Assembly: GCA_020698575.1 (NCBI GenBank)
Contig: CM036243.1
Span: forward strand, 31,011,403-31,075,402
DNA: 64,000 bases
Direction: 5' to 3'
Origin: Bostrychus sinensis
Taxonomy: Eukaryota; Chordata; Actinopteri; Gobiiformes; Eleotridae
Numbering within the stretch: the stretch's first letter is position 1; each line of letters starts with the position of its first letter. The notes beneath the pieces were generated by a model. That model saw nothing but the letters and a program-made list of their open reading frames with translations. It ran no database searches and was not told where the DNA came from. Positions 44,151 through 54,897 of this stretch are shown here, piece after piece. The position numbers and the translations under genes are program-made.

Positions 44151-45785
44151 TTAAAGAATGGCAGGCATGATGATCAGAGGAGCAGAGTTTTTACCTTCGT
44201 TATTGTTACAGGGACTGAAATAAGGATATAGTTTCTCAGTGAAGGTGCAGCCAGTGAAGGAGTAGATGAGAGCTGCAGTGTCTGCATCATAAAAGGAGAC
44301 CAGGCCCTGCTCATAATCTACAAACACACCGATCACACCAGGAACTGACTTTAGACTGAGAAAAACTCCAGGACCAGCACATGCTCTGTACTTATCTCCC
44401 TCTCTCAAAATAATGGTCCAGTAACCATTCTGAGGTGCCAGTGTGATTCCTTTCTTTCTTTTGACTGATTCATTAGCGACTCCTAAATCCCATTTAGTTT
44501 TCCCTTTGACCTGAACCTCAAAGTAAAACCTGCCTGAAGAGAAACTCTGCTTTCCTAAAACAGCAAGAGCAACAGTAAACCTCTCTGGTTTGTACTGGAG
44601 GACCTTTCTCACATCAGTGTGATAAACTTGTTTCAGATCCCAAGACAGGACCAGTTCAGGATGCACTGTCTCTGGGTCTAGAGTCACGTTCACTGCCCAC
44701 TGCTGTAGTTTTTTCAGTTGGACTTTAAACAGCTCTTTTATTTCTCCACTCAGTGTGATCTGGAGCTGAGCCACAGCTCTGTCCACAGAGCCCTCAAATG
44801 ATGAAGGAGGCTCCAGTCTCACCTGTGTCCAGTCCTTCAGGTCTGCAGCAGTTTTCAGTTTGTTGAATCTTTGTAGAAAGTAGAAGTTGTCCTCAGAGCG
44901 TGTGAGCCGCTCCCCCTCTGTGCTTCTCCTCTGCAGCTCAGAGATCTCCAGCTCCAGCTCTGTGATCCAGTCTTCAGCCTGTTTCTCCGTCCTCCTCTGC
45001 TTTTCCTGCAGCTCCTCTGTGAACTGGTCCAGACTTCTCTGGACTGTGTCCATCAGAGCGGTGTAGACCTGGACCCCCTGGTCCATCTCTCTGTGGGCAC
45101 ATTTCTGACTGAGCTGCAGCGAGCGTCTGATCTCCTGGATCTTCCTCCGTCTCTCCTCCATCATGCTCTGAGTTTCAGTCTGTGTGCGCCTCAGCGCCGC
45201 CTGCTGCTCCTCACACTCCTCTCTCAGTGGGACGATGTGGTGGCCCTTGTGGTCCAGGACGGTGCAGAGCATGCAGACGCAGGCCTGGTCGCTCCTACAG
45301 AACAGCTCCAGAGCCTTGTCGTGTTTGGGACACATCCTGTCCTCCAGGTTTTCCACAGGCTCAGTGAGCTGGTGCCTCTTCAGACGGGCCACTGTCCCGT
45401 GAGGCTCCAGGTGGCTCTGACAGTAGGAGAGCAGACAGACCAGGCAGGACTTGAGGGCCTTCAATTTGGGCTCAGTGCACACGTCACACAGGACGTCTCC
45501 TGCTGCAGCAGCTGGTCGCTCTGAGCTCACAGAGTCCTCTTCATGTGGAGGCCTGTTTCTGAACTGTCCCACCAGCTCTGACACTAAAGTGTTGACCTTG
45601 AGCAGGGGCCTAGAGGTGAACTCCTCTTTACACATGGGACACTGGCAGAGGTCAGTGTGCTCCCAGTGTTTGGAGATGCAGCTCCTACAGAAGTTGTGTC
45701 CACACGGAGTGGAGACTGGCTCTGTGAACACCTCCAGACAAATGGAGCACAGCAGCTGCTCCTCAGTAAAAAGCACAGCAGCCAT
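44151..45785 (-). CDS. TRIM E3 ubiquitin ligase, btr-like, MAAVL subfamily, full length (544 residues)
   Basis: MAAVLFTEEQLLCSIC start at 45,785 next to a ctttacag acceptor. The full RING-B-box1-B-box2-coiled-coil-PRY-SPRY order is present. Singular changes are REECEEQQ (Cys for Tyr) after B-box2 and EGERLTRSE in the coiled coil. SPRY is of the HPELVLSWDLKQVYHTDVRKVLQYKPERFTVALAV type and is shared almost exactly with the gene at 51,185, its duplicate 7,034 bp to the right. The C-terminus is LIIMPAIL. The non-coding exon is at 46,874. Confidence 0.93.
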   Translation of the reverse strand: MAAVLFTEEQLLCSICLEVFTEPVSTPCGHNFCRSCISKHWEHTDLCQCPMCKEEFTSRPLLKVNTLVSELVGQFRNRPPHEEDSVSSERPAAAAGDVLCDVCTEPKLKALKSCLVCLLSYCQSHLEPHGTVARLKRHQLTEPVENLEDRMCPKHDKALELFCRSDQACVCMLCTVLDHKGHHIVPLREECEEQQAALRRTQTETQSMMEERRRKIQEIRRSLQLSQKCAHREMDQGVQVYTALMDTVQRSLDQFTEELQEKQRRTEKQAEDWITELELEISELQRRSTEGERLTRSEDNFYFLQRFNKLKTAADLKDWTQVRLEPPSSFEGSVDRAVAQLQITLSGEIKELFKVQLKKLQQWAVNVTLDPETVHPELVLSWDLKQVYHTDVRKVLQYKPERFTVALAVLGKQSFSSGRFYFEVQVKGKTKWDLGVANESVKRKKGITLAPQNGYWTIILREGDKYRACAGPGVFLSLKSVPGVIGVFVDYEQGLVSFYDADTAALIYSFTGCTFTEKLYPYFSPCNNNEGKNSAPLIIMPAIL

Positions 45786-45877
45786 CGCTGTAAAGGAAGA
45801 GAGACAGTGGTCATGCTTTAAAGATATGAGTTATTAAATGCAAATGTTACAAGATCTATAGTTTTGTCATTCATTAC

Positions 45878-46618
45878 CAGTGTTGGGAGTGACGCGTTAC
45901 AAAGTAACGAGTTACACTAACGAGATCACATTCGTCAGTAACGCAGTGGGTTACTTTTGAGCCGCCAGTAATAATATTACAGTTACAAACAAAATACCTA
46001 ATTAGTTACTCGCGTTACAGTCACTACAGTCAGTTTCATTTACCTGCAGTTTACCGCGAGGACATGGAGCGAAAATAAAACAAACAAACATTAAACATTT
46101 AGCGCTAATACGTTTAATACTTTCATTTCATTCGCTCCTCTCTGCTCCTGCTCATGCGCGTTGCGGCTACTCCTCCTGTCTGCGCGCTCACAAATATCAC
46201 ACCATACATTTTAGCCTCAATGAAGTGAAATAAAACTCTGTCCACAGGAGCTTAATCTCTGTGTTTTTACTGATGTGAAAAAGCAGGACCGCTGCACAGG
46301 GACAGGTGAACTTAAATGGCAGTATTTGCCGTGTCAGGCTGCTGAGGTGACTGCAGCTAAAACCCTGCTGTAACATCTGTATGAAGAGAGAAATACCTGC
46401 TGCTAAGGGCAATAGTGAGGCTACAGGCTTCTTCTGTTTAGAACTGGGTTCATTTAGGCCTATAAGCCTTTATCTCATCTGCTGTTAGGAAGTAATCCAA
46501 AAGTAAAGTAACTAAGGTACATGAGTCAGTAACTAAGTAAAGTAATATATTACTTTTTAAAAGAGTAACTAGTAATCGCTAACTAGTTACTTTTTTTTGA
46601 CAAACTAACCCAACACTG
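45878..46618. mobile_element. hAT-type MITE, copy 2
   Basis: Same element, position and TTCATTAC duplications as at 38,826. It differs by a 10-bp loss inside the sub-terminal repeat (cagtgggttacttttg where the third copy has cagtgggtaacgcgttac). Confidence 0.93.
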
Positions 46619-46873
46619 TTCATTACATTACGTTACATTCATTCATGACATTGGATTAGATTTGCCCACAGAGAGAGGCCATGCTCACGATCTAAACACT
46701 CAGTCCTCAGAAATACAGCAGAGGTAAGCACAGTAATCATAGTGCTATTTAATGTTCAGTCACAGTTTTAAAACCTACTATTCCAGTGAGCTAATGACAA
46801 AATAAAAAGGGAATTAGACTAAACTTGTATGGTAATAATATAAAGACAGACCCGCTGTAAGTTAAACACTCAC

Positions 46874-46940
46874 CAAAAAATGAATCGTCTTCTGTTTGGT
46901 TAAAGTTGCCAGCAGGTCAGTTTTTTACCAGTTTAAGTGA
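46874..46940 (-). other. Non-coding first exon, MAAVL subfamily (gene at 44,151)
   Basis: Reverse-strand donor GTGAGTG next to 46,874; sequence the same as at 39,833. Outer edge approximate. Confidence 0.65.
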
Positions 46941-47014
46941 ATTAAGTGCATTAAGCAGTGTTTGTTTATTAAGCAGTGTGTCCGTTGAAAACACTCCCGC
47001 TCTGTGCAATTTTA

Positions 47015-47026
47015 AGTTTCACTTCT
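47015..47026 (-). promoter_or_regulatory. ISRE-like element (gene at 44,151)
   Basis: AGAAGTGAAACT on the reverse strand, identical to the motif at 39,964-39,975 and in the same position relative to the first exon. Confidence 0.5.
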
Positions 47027-47567
47027 GCCTTTCGTGACCGTAAGACTCCGCCTCTGCAGCTTTGATTTGTTACATGATTTTGCTGCCGTTTAGGCCAACT
47101 CTACTTTGTACTTCGGCTTTTTTTTTTTAAATATTACAACTCAAACCCCGAGACTAATTAATACTTTATTTATTTTTGTAAACAGTGACATAATTTACTG
47201 TAGATTTCTGACAGCTGTGGTCAAAAACTCCTCTGTTATGAGTGACTTTATCATCAGTGTTACTGCTCTATGCCTTGGCTTTATGTTTTAGTGGGTTGTC
47301 TGTTTTGTTTTCGTCTTGTTTTGAAGTTCTCACTAAATAGTTTGTGAATAAGCCTAATTTGCAGTTTGTTTTTAATTTGATCGATCAAAAAAAACTCTGA
47401 ACTAATGGGACAAAACCACCACATCCATCACAGCCCTGTTAAACTTTACGCATCTGTTGTTATTACACTACAGGAGACTAAAAAAGCTGGTGAAAGGGGT
47501 GAGAATGAGAAAACACTTGGGTTTGTAGTTCCTTAGAGTGCCACCAGATGTCACCAAAGAACAAGAG

Positions 47568-48932
47568 TTAAAAAATGGTCCAATATCCATTCTGAGGTGC
47601 CAGTGTGATTTCTTTCTTTCTGTTGACTGATTCTTTGGCCACTCCTAAAACCCATTTAGTTTTTCCTTTGACCTGAACCTCAAAGTAAAACCTGCCTGAA
47701 CAGAAACTCTGCTTTCCTAAAACACAAAAAGCAGCAGCAAACCTCTCTGGGTTGTCTGGCAGAACCTTCTTCACACCACTGTGATAAACCTGTTTCAGAT
47801 CCTCAGACAGAACAAGCCATGGATTTGCTGTGTCTGGGTCTAGAGTCACATCCACTGCCCACTGCTGGAGTCTCTTTAGTTGGACTGTCTTTATTTCTTC
47901 TCTGAGAGTGTTGTCAAGCTGAGCCACAGCTCTGTCCACAGAGCCCTCAAATGATGAAGGAGGCTCCAGTCTCACCTGTGTCCAGTCCTTCAGGTCTGCA
48001 GCAGTTTTCAGTTTGTTGAATCTTTGTAGAAAGTAGAAGTTGTCCTCAGAGCATGTGAGCTGCTCCCCCTCTGTGCTTCTCCTCTGCAGCTCAGAGATCT
48101 CCAGCTCCAGCTCTGTGATCCAGTCTTCAGCCTGTTTCTTCATCCTCCTCTGCTTTTCCTGCAGCTCCTCTGTGAACTGGTCCAGACTTCTCTGGACTGT
48201 GTCCATCAGAGCGGTGTAGACCTGGACCCCCTGGTCCATCTCTCTGTGGGCACATTTCTGACTGAGCTGCAGCGAGCGTCTGATCTCCTGGATCTTCCTC
48301 CGTCTCTCCTCCATCATGCTCTGAGTTTCAGTCTGTGTGCGCCTCAGCGCCGCCTGCTGCTCCTCATACTCCTCTCTCAGTGGGACGATGTGGTGGCCCT
48401 TGTGGTCCAGGACGGTGCAGAGCATGCAGACGCAGGCCTGGTCGCTCCTACAGAACAGCTCCAGAGCCTTGTCGTGTTTGGGACACATCCTGTCCTCCAG
48501 GTTTTCCACAGGCTCAGTGAGCTGGTGCCTCTTCAGACGGGCCACTGTCCCGTGAGGCTCCAGGTGGCTCTGACAGTAGGAGAGCAGACAGACCAGGCAG
48601 GACTTGAGGGCCTTCAGTTTGGGCTCAGTGCACACGTCACACAGGACGTCTCCTGCTGCAGCAGCTGGTCGCTCTGAGCTCACAGAGTCCTCTTCATGTG
48701 GAGGCCTGTTTCTGAACTGTCCCACCATCTCTGACACTAAAGTGTTGACCTTCAGCAGGGGCCTAGATCTGAACACCTCTTTACACATGGGACACTGGCA
48801 GAGGTCAGTGTGCTCCCAGTGTTTGGAGATGCAGCTCTTACAGAAGTTGTGTCCACACGGAGTGGAGACTGGCTCTGTGAACACCTCCAGACAAATGGAG
48901 CACAGCAGCTGCTCCTCAGACATAGAAGCCAT
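47568..48932 (-). CDS. Truncated, mosaic TRIM gene (454 residues)
   Basis: Same truncation as the copy at 40,515: it ends APQNGYWTIF at the duplication junction. The start (MASMSEEQ, 48,932), 5' flank and SPRY end (GVKKVLPDNPERFAAAFCV, FCSGRFYFEVQVKGKTKWVLGV) follow the 40,515 copy. The middle (DQFTEELQEKQRRMKK, PPSSFEG, LDNTLREEIKTVQLKRLQQWAV, ANPWLVLSEDL) follows the MAAVL gene at 37,111. This mosaic points to gene conversion. RING (CSICLEVF) and B-boxes are intact. Function uncertain for the same reasons as the sister copy. Confidence 0.8.
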   Translation of the reverse strand: MASMSEEQLLCSICLEVFTEPVSTPCGHNFCKSCISKHWEHTDLCQCPMCKEVFRSRPLLKVNTLVSEMVGQFRNRPPHEEDSVSSERPAAAAGDVLCDVCTEPKLKALKSCLVCLLSYCQSHLEPHGTVARLKRHQLTEPVENLEDRMCPKHDKALELFCRSDQACVCMLCTVLDHKGHHIVPLREEYEEQQAALRRTQTETQSMMEERRRKIQEIRRSLQLSQKCAHREMDQGVQVYTALMDTVQRSLDQFTEELQEKQRRMKKQAEDWITELELEISELQRRSTEGEQLTCSEDNFYFLQRFNKLKTAADLKDWTQVRLEPPSSFEGSVDRAVAQLDNTLREEIKTVQLKRLQQWAVDVTLDPDTANPWLVLSEDLKQVYHSGVKKVLPDNPERFAAAFCVLGKQSFCSGRFYFEVQVKGKTKWVLGVAKESVNRKKEITLAPQNGYWTIF

Positions 48933-49503
48933 GGCTGAAAAAAAAAAAGGTTATTCAGATTTGGCAATGTGCGAAAGCATTTGAGTTAAATTCAGTTTTC
49001 TATACAAGTATGTTATAAATTAGAGATAAAATGTACATTTGCCTTGGAGTGGTCTAAACAAAGACACCTTGCAAGGCAAAGAACCTCTTTCCTCATTCTC
49101 TAGCATCATATCTTTTAGGCATCAAACCAAAGGCTGTGCCAAATATTTTGGCTTCACTTTGTCAGACAAGTTGGTCAAGTTAAACCTCCTCATATACATT
49201 TTTGTACGAAGCATTACCAAACACTTTTACTCTGCCTGTACCCAAGATGGGGCAGTCAGGAAAGTTTGATTTTTGATTACACAGTAAAATCATATCAAGT
49301 TTGAAAATCAGGAATTAATTATTTAGAGCACAACCAAAATATTTGTTTTTACAGGCTACAGCTAAAAGTTTGCAGCAGCAAGGGCATAAAAGACTGCTTT
49401 AACGTTCAGGTTTTATCTATTAAAAATTAGCACAGTAATATGGAACAGAATAGACTCAAACATTATCAACAAAGACGTCTAAAACATCAGGAAATGCACT
49501 CAC

Positions 49504-49590
49504 CAGTTAACAACAGCCTCGTCTTCAGTTAAAGCTGTAAATACTCAGTTTTACACAGAGCAGTCTGGGCTTGTTTGTTCCTTCGATGTG
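49504..49590 (-). other. Non-coding first exon of the truncated TRIM gene at 47,568
   Basis: MASMSEEQ-type exon with conserved donor; nearly identical to that at 42,458. Confidence 0.65.
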
Positions 49591-50359
49591 AGCACTTTTA
49601 GGTTTTCCTTTTATTTCTGTGTTGTTCTGCCACAGTTGCTCCGCCTCCAGTGCAGTGTGAAATGCCTTAAAGATATTTAATAAGGGCACGTAATAAAAGT
49701 TTGACCAGTTATTTCTGAGCTTAACAGACTGTTTTTGCAAACAAATGTGTATATTTTAATTTTCCCTATAGTCCTCTTTCATAGTTGAGTTTTATGTTCC
49801 AGTTTAGGCTGAGCAGTTTTCCTTTTTTTTCTTATCCGTGTAACATGAGCACTGAGAGATGAGAAATATATCACTGGTGGATTCAAAGGTGTGGAAATAC
49901 AATCTTTTTATTTTTATTTAATGCAATACAAAAGAGAATAACAGCACCCGAGTGGTATTCATACATTAATGGCAAGAGTGACAAGAGAAAAAAAAAGTGT
50001 GTGTAGAGCTGTGTGTGTGTAAATGTTGGGCAAAAGAGGTTCATAAGGAAAAATGATAAAGAAAAGTAATGATGATGACTGTATTACTGATAGAAAAAAC
50101 ATGGGTTGACTTTTACACTTTCAATTTGCTGTCATTGTTCTACTTCACACTGATTTTAGCATTATTTAATGTTCCCCTTCTCTGCCCTTCCCCCCTCCTA
50201 TATTTATTTTTCTCTTCCACTTATCCTATTTATTTTATTTTACACCAAGTTATAATAATAAACATTTTAACAGCAATAATATTTATAATCCAGAGGGAGG
50301 TTTTTTCCAGTGGGTAATGTTAGCCTTATGTCTTGTTTTCCAGTTCATGAGCATTAAAT

Positions 50360-51095
50360 TAGATTAGATTTGATAGATTCTTTATTGATCCTGAAGGAAA
50401 TTCAAGTTCCAGCAGCAACTTCACAAAGTAACAAAATATAAAGGCACACAGCATGCAATATTAGTAAGGTGCAATACATAGAATATAATAATATAGAAAT
50501 AAAAATACAAAAATAAAAATCACAAAGTAGTTGAGGAGCATCTGTAGACCGATTAACAGGGCAGCGTTGCACGAATAACCTAATGTAATAACAGTTAACA
50601 GCAGTAAATATACAGCGGTATGGATGAAGTAGATTAATTACATAAATCTACATCTGTACGTCTGGTTTATCAAATTAACAGTAACAATGTTGACAGTGAA
50701 TGACACACAGGCAGTGTAAAAGAGCAGTTGTGATACAGTAGCGTGTAAGGTGCGATGAATGGATCGTCTTCTCTGGCAATAGTTAGGGCCACAACAAGGA
50801 GGATTTTGTTGTTGGTATTACTGAGATTTATTGTGGATGTGTCACCAAGTATAGAAAGAGAGGGCGATACAGAGAGATGTGACAGCCAAACAAAATTGAT
50901 CATGATCCTGTGACGTTTTCCCCAAAATTGTTGAATAGATGGGCAGTGCCAGAAAGTGTGCATATAAGTGTCAGGGTTATTTTGAGAACAGTTAGTACAG
51001 GAGCCAGAGGTGAATCCCATTTTTGGTCATTTCTGAAAAGTGTAGTGAGTTCTGCAGAGGATTTAGCTGTAGATAAGGATTTTCAGACATGATGT
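50360..51095 (-). mobile_element. LINE (L1/Tx1-like) 3' end, copy 2
   Basis: Duplicate of the element at 43,325-44,060, with the 116-residue frame 50,670-51,020 (CTNCSQNNPDTYMHTFWHC). It lies downstream of the TRIM gene at 51,185. Small in-frame losses distinguish the copies. Confidence 0.75.
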
Positions 51096-51184
51096 AAATG
51101 TTCCCGAGCTCATGGGTCCAGAAGTCAGCTTTGGGAGTAATTTTTCCATTTGGATGAGTGGATATAGCATTAGTTACTACTTAC

Positions 51185-52819
51185 TTAAAGAATGGCAGGC
51201 ATGATGATCAGAGGAGCAGAGTTTTTACCTTCGTTATTGTTACAGGGACTAAAGTAAGGATAGAGTTTCTCAGTGAAGGTGCAGCCAGTGAAGGAGTAGA
51301 TGAGAGCTGCAGTGTCTGCATCATAAAAGGAGACCAGGCCCTGCTCATAATCTACAAACACACCGATCACACCAGGAACTGACTTTAGACTGAGAAAAAC
51401 TCCAGGACCAGCACAAGCTCTGTACTTATCTCCCTCTCTCAAAATAATGGTCCAGTAACCATTCTGAGGTGCCAGTGTGATTCCTTTCTTTCTTTTGACT
51501 GATTCATTAGCGACTCCTAAATCCCATTTAGTTTTCCCTTTGACCTGAACCTCAAAGTAAAACCTGCCTGAAGAGAAACTCTGCTTTCCTAAAACAGCAA
51601 GAGCAACAGTAAACCTCTCTGGTTTGTACTGGAGGACCTTTCTCACATCAGTGTGATAAACTTGTTTCAGATCCCAAGACAGGACCAGTTCAGGATGCAC
51701 TGTGTCTGGGTCTAGAGTCACGTTCACTGCCCACTGCTGTAGTTTATTCAGTTGGACTTTAAACAGCTCTTTTATTTCTCCACTCAGTATGATCTGGAGC
51801 TGAGCCACAGCTCTGTCCACAGAGCCCTCAAATGATGAAGGAGGCTCCAGTCTCACCTGTGTCCAGTCCTTCAGGTCTGCAGCAGTTTTCAGTTTGTTGA
51901 ATCTTTGTAGAAAGTAGAAGTTGTCCTCAGAGCGTGTGAGCTGCTCCCCCTCTGTGCTTCTCCTCTGCAGCTCAGAGATCTCCAGCTCCAGCTCTGTGAT
52001 CCAGTCTTCAGCCTGTTTCTTCATCCTCCTCTGCTTTTCCTGCAGCTCCTCTGTGAACTGGTCCAGACTTCTCTGGACTGTGTCCATCAGAGCGGTGTAG
52101 ACCTGGACCCCCTGGTCCATCTCTCTGTGGGCACATTTCTGACTGAGCTGCAGTGAGCGTCTGATCTCCTGGATCTTCCTCCGTCTCTCCTCCATCATGC
52201 TCTGAGTTTCAGTCTGTGTGCGCCTCAGCGCCGCCTGCTGCTCCTCATACTCCTCTCTCAGTGGGACGATGTGGTGGCCCTTGTGGTCCAGGACGGTGCA
52301 GAGCATGCAGACGCAGGCCTGGTCGCTCCTACAGAACAGCTCCAGAGCCTTGTCGTGTTTGGGACACATCCTGTCCTCCAGGTTTTCCACAGGCTCAGTG
52401 AGCTGGTGCCTCTTCAGACGGGCCACTGTCCCGTGAGGCTCCAGGTGGCTCTGACAGTAGGAGAGCAGACAGACCAGGCAGGACTTGAGGGCCTTCAGTT
52501 TGGGCTCAGTGCACACGTCACACAGGACGTCTCCTGCTGCAGCAGCTGGTCGCTCTGAGCTCACAGAGTCCTCTTCATGTGGAGGTCTGTTTCTGAACTG
52601 TCCCACCAGCTCTGACACTAAAGTGTTGACCTTGAGCAGGGGCCTAGAGCTGAACTCCTCTTTACACATGGGACACTGGCAGAGGTCAGTGTGCTCCCAG
52701 TGTTTGGAGATGCAGCTCTTACAGAAGTTGTGTCCACACGGAGTGGAGACTGGCTCTGTGAACACCTCCAGACAAATGGAGCACAGCAGCTGCTCCTCAG
52801 TAAAAAGCACAGCAGCCAT
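51185..52819 (-). CDS. TRIM E3 ubiquitin ligase, btr-like, MAAVL subfamily, full length (544 residues)
   Basis: The last TRIM before mdh1. Start MAAVLFTEEQLLCSIC at 52,819 after a ctttacag acceptor. RING, B-box1, B-box2, coiled coil (DQFTEELQEKQRRMKK) and PRY-SPRY are complete. SPRY is nearly the same as in the gene at 44,151 (HPELVLSWDL, VRKVLQYKPERF, C-terminus LIIMPAIL), while the coiled coil matches the gene at 37,111, so conversion between copies is likely. The non-coding exon is at 53,911 and an ISRE-like motif at 54,052. It is transcribed away from mdh1; the two genes are divergent. Confidence 0.93.
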   Translation of the reverse strand: MAAVLFTEEQLLCSICLEVFTEPVSTPCGHNFCKSCISKHWEHTDLCQCPMCKEEFSSRPLLKVNTLVSELVGQFRNRPPHEEDSVSSERPAAAAGDVLCDVCTEPKLKALKSCLVCLLSYCQSHLEPHGTVARLKRHQLTEPVENLEDRMCPKHDKALELFCRSDQACVCMLCTVLDHKGHHIVPLREEYEEQQAALRRTQTETQSMMEERRRKIQEIRRSLQLSQKCAHREMDQGVQVYTALMDTVQRSLDQFTEELQEKQRRMKKQAEDWITELELEISELQRRSTEGEQLTRSEDNFYFLQRFNKLKTAADLKDWTQVRLEPPSSFEGSVDRAVAQLQIILSGEIKELFKVQLNKLQQWAVNVTLDPDTVHPELVLSWDLKQVYHTDVRKVLQYKPERFTVALAVLGKQSFSSGRFYFEVQVKGKTKWDLGVANESVKRKKGITLAPQNGYWTIILREGDKYRACAGPGVFLSLKSVPGVIGVFVDYEQGLVSFYDADTAALIYSFTGCTFTEKLYPYFSPCNNNEGKNSAPLIIMPAIL

Positions 52820-52911
52820 CGCTGTAAAGGAAGAGAGACAGTGGTCATGCTTTAAAGATATGGGTTATTAAATGCAAATGTTACAAGATCTATAGTTTTG
52901 TCATTCATTAC

Positions 52912-53655
52912 CAGTGTTGGGAGTGACGCGTTACAAAGTAACGAGTTACACTAACGAGATTACATTCGTCAGTAACGCAGTGGGTAACGCGTTACTTTTG
53001 AGCCGCCAGTAATAATATTACAGTTACAAACAAAATACCTAATTAGTTACTCGCGTTACAGTCACTACAGTCAGTTTCATTTACCTGCAGTTTACCGCGA
53101 GGACATGGAGCGAAAATAAAACAAACATTAAACATTTAGCGCTAATACGTTTAATACTTTCATTTCATTCGCTCCTCTCTGCTCCTGCTCATGCGCGTTG
53201 CGGCTACTCCTCCTGTCTGCGCGCTCACAAATATCACATCATACATTTTAGCCTCAATGAAGTGAAATAAAACTCTGTCCACAGGAGCTCAATCTCCGTG
53301 TTTTTACTGATGTGAAAAAGCAGGACCGCTGCACAGGGACAGGTGAACTTAAATGGCAGTATTTGCCGTGTCAGGCTGCTGAGGTGACTGCAGCTAAAAC
53401 CCTGCTGTAACATCTGTATGAAGAGAGAAATACCTGCTGCTAAGGGCAATAGTGAGGCTACAGGCTTCTTCTGTTTAGAACTGGGTTCATTTAGGCCTAT
53501 AAGCCTTTATCTCATCTGCTGTTAGGAAGTAATCCAAAAGTAAAGTAACTAAGGTACATGAGTCAGTAACTAAGTAAAGTAATATATTACTTTTTAAAAG
53601 AGTAACTAGTAATCGCTAACTAGTTACTTTTTTTTGACAAACTAACCCAACACTG
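52912..53655. mobile_element. hAT-type MITE, copy 3
   Basis: Same insertion as at 38,826 and 45,878 (ends CAGTGTTGGG / CCCAACACTG, TTCATTAC duplications). 744 bp. Confidence 0.93.
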
Positions 53656-53910
53656 TTCATTACATTACGTTACATTCATTCATGACATTGGATTAGATTT
53701 GCCCACAGAGAGAGGCCATGCTCACGATCTAAACACTCAGTCCTCAGAAATACAGCAGAGGTAAGCACAGTAATCATAGTGCTATTTAATGTTCAGTCAC
53801 AGTTTTAAAACCTACTATTGCAGTGAGCTAATGACAAAATAAAAAGGGAATTAGACTAAACTTGTATGGTAATAATATAAAGACAGACCCGCTGTAAGTT
53901 AAACACTCAC

Positions 53911-53980
53911 CAAAAAATGAATCGTCTTCTGTTTGGTTAAAGTTGCCAGCAGGTCAGTTTTTTACCAGTTTAAGTGAATT
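53911..53980 (-). other. Non-coding first exon, MAAVL subfamily (gene at 51,185)
   Basis: Reverse-strand donor GTGAGTG adjoining 53,911; copy of the exon at 39,833. Outer edge approximate. Confidence 0.65.
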
Positions 53981-54051
53981 AAGTGCATTAAGCAGTGTTT
54001 GTTTATTAAGCAGTGTGTCCGTTGAAAACTCTCCCGCTCTGTGCAATTTTA

Positions 54052-54063
54052 AGTTTCACTTCT
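54052..54063 (-). promoter_or_regulatory. ISRE-like element (gene at 51,185)
   Basis: Third copy of AGAAGTGAAACT on the reverse strand at the conserved position upstream of the first exon. Confidence 0.5.
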
Positions 54064-54609
54064 GCCTTTCGTGACCGTAAGACTCCGCCTCTGCAGCTTT
54101 GATTTGTTACATGATTTTGCTGCCGTTTAGGCCAACTCTACTTTGTACTTCGGCTTTTTTTTTAAATATTACAACTCAAACCCCGAGACTAATTAATACT
54201 TAATTTATTTTTGTAAACAGTGATATAATTTACTGTAGATTTCTGACAGCTGTGGTCAAAAACTCCTCTGTTATGAGTGACTTTATCATCAGTGTTACTG
54301 CTCTATGCCTTGGCTTTATGTTTTAGTGGGTTGTCTGTTTTGTTTTCGTCTTGTTTTGAAGTTCTCACTAAATAGTTTGTGAATACGCCTAATTTGCAGT
54401 TTGTTTTTAATTTGATCAATCAAAAAAAACTCTGAACTAATGGGACAAAACCACCACATCCATCACAGCCCTGTTAAACTTTACGCATCTGTTGTTATTA
54501 CACTACAGGAGACTAAAAAAGCTGGTGAAAGGGGTGAGAATGAGAAAACACGTGGGTTTGTAGTTCCTTAGAGTGCCACCAGATGTCACCAAAGAACAAG
54601 AGTTAAAAA

Positions 54610-54897
54610 AATGCCGTGTTTTTTTTTTTTTTTTCCCTAAATCTTCATCCGTGTTGGGCAAAGGGGGGCGTTGTTGTCTACGCAGAGAACAGTGCATTGT
54701 GGGAGAGTGAGTTCATTGTGCGCCTCAGCGGGGCAGCAAATCCTGTGCACAAAACTACATATCCCAGAGAGAGGGCGGTGCTGCTCGGTACAGTACAAGG
54801 ATAGCGCTGCAGCAGAGGTGACCCTCCGCTCCGTCTAGTCCCCGAGTCCGAGCAGGAGAGCAGGCAGCACACATCCGCACATCCTCACCGCGCTGCA
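54610..54897 (+). promoter_or_regulatory. mdh1: mdh1 promoter and 5'UTR region
   Basis: Left of ~54,607 the DNA belongs to the duplicated TRIM segment; right of it begins single-copy sequence with a T-run and a GC-richer, CpG-containing stretch leading to the ATG at 54,898. There is no obvious TATA box; the transcription start probably lies ~54,760-54,850. The TRIM gene and mdh1 diverge from this ~1-kb region. Confidence 0.55.
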
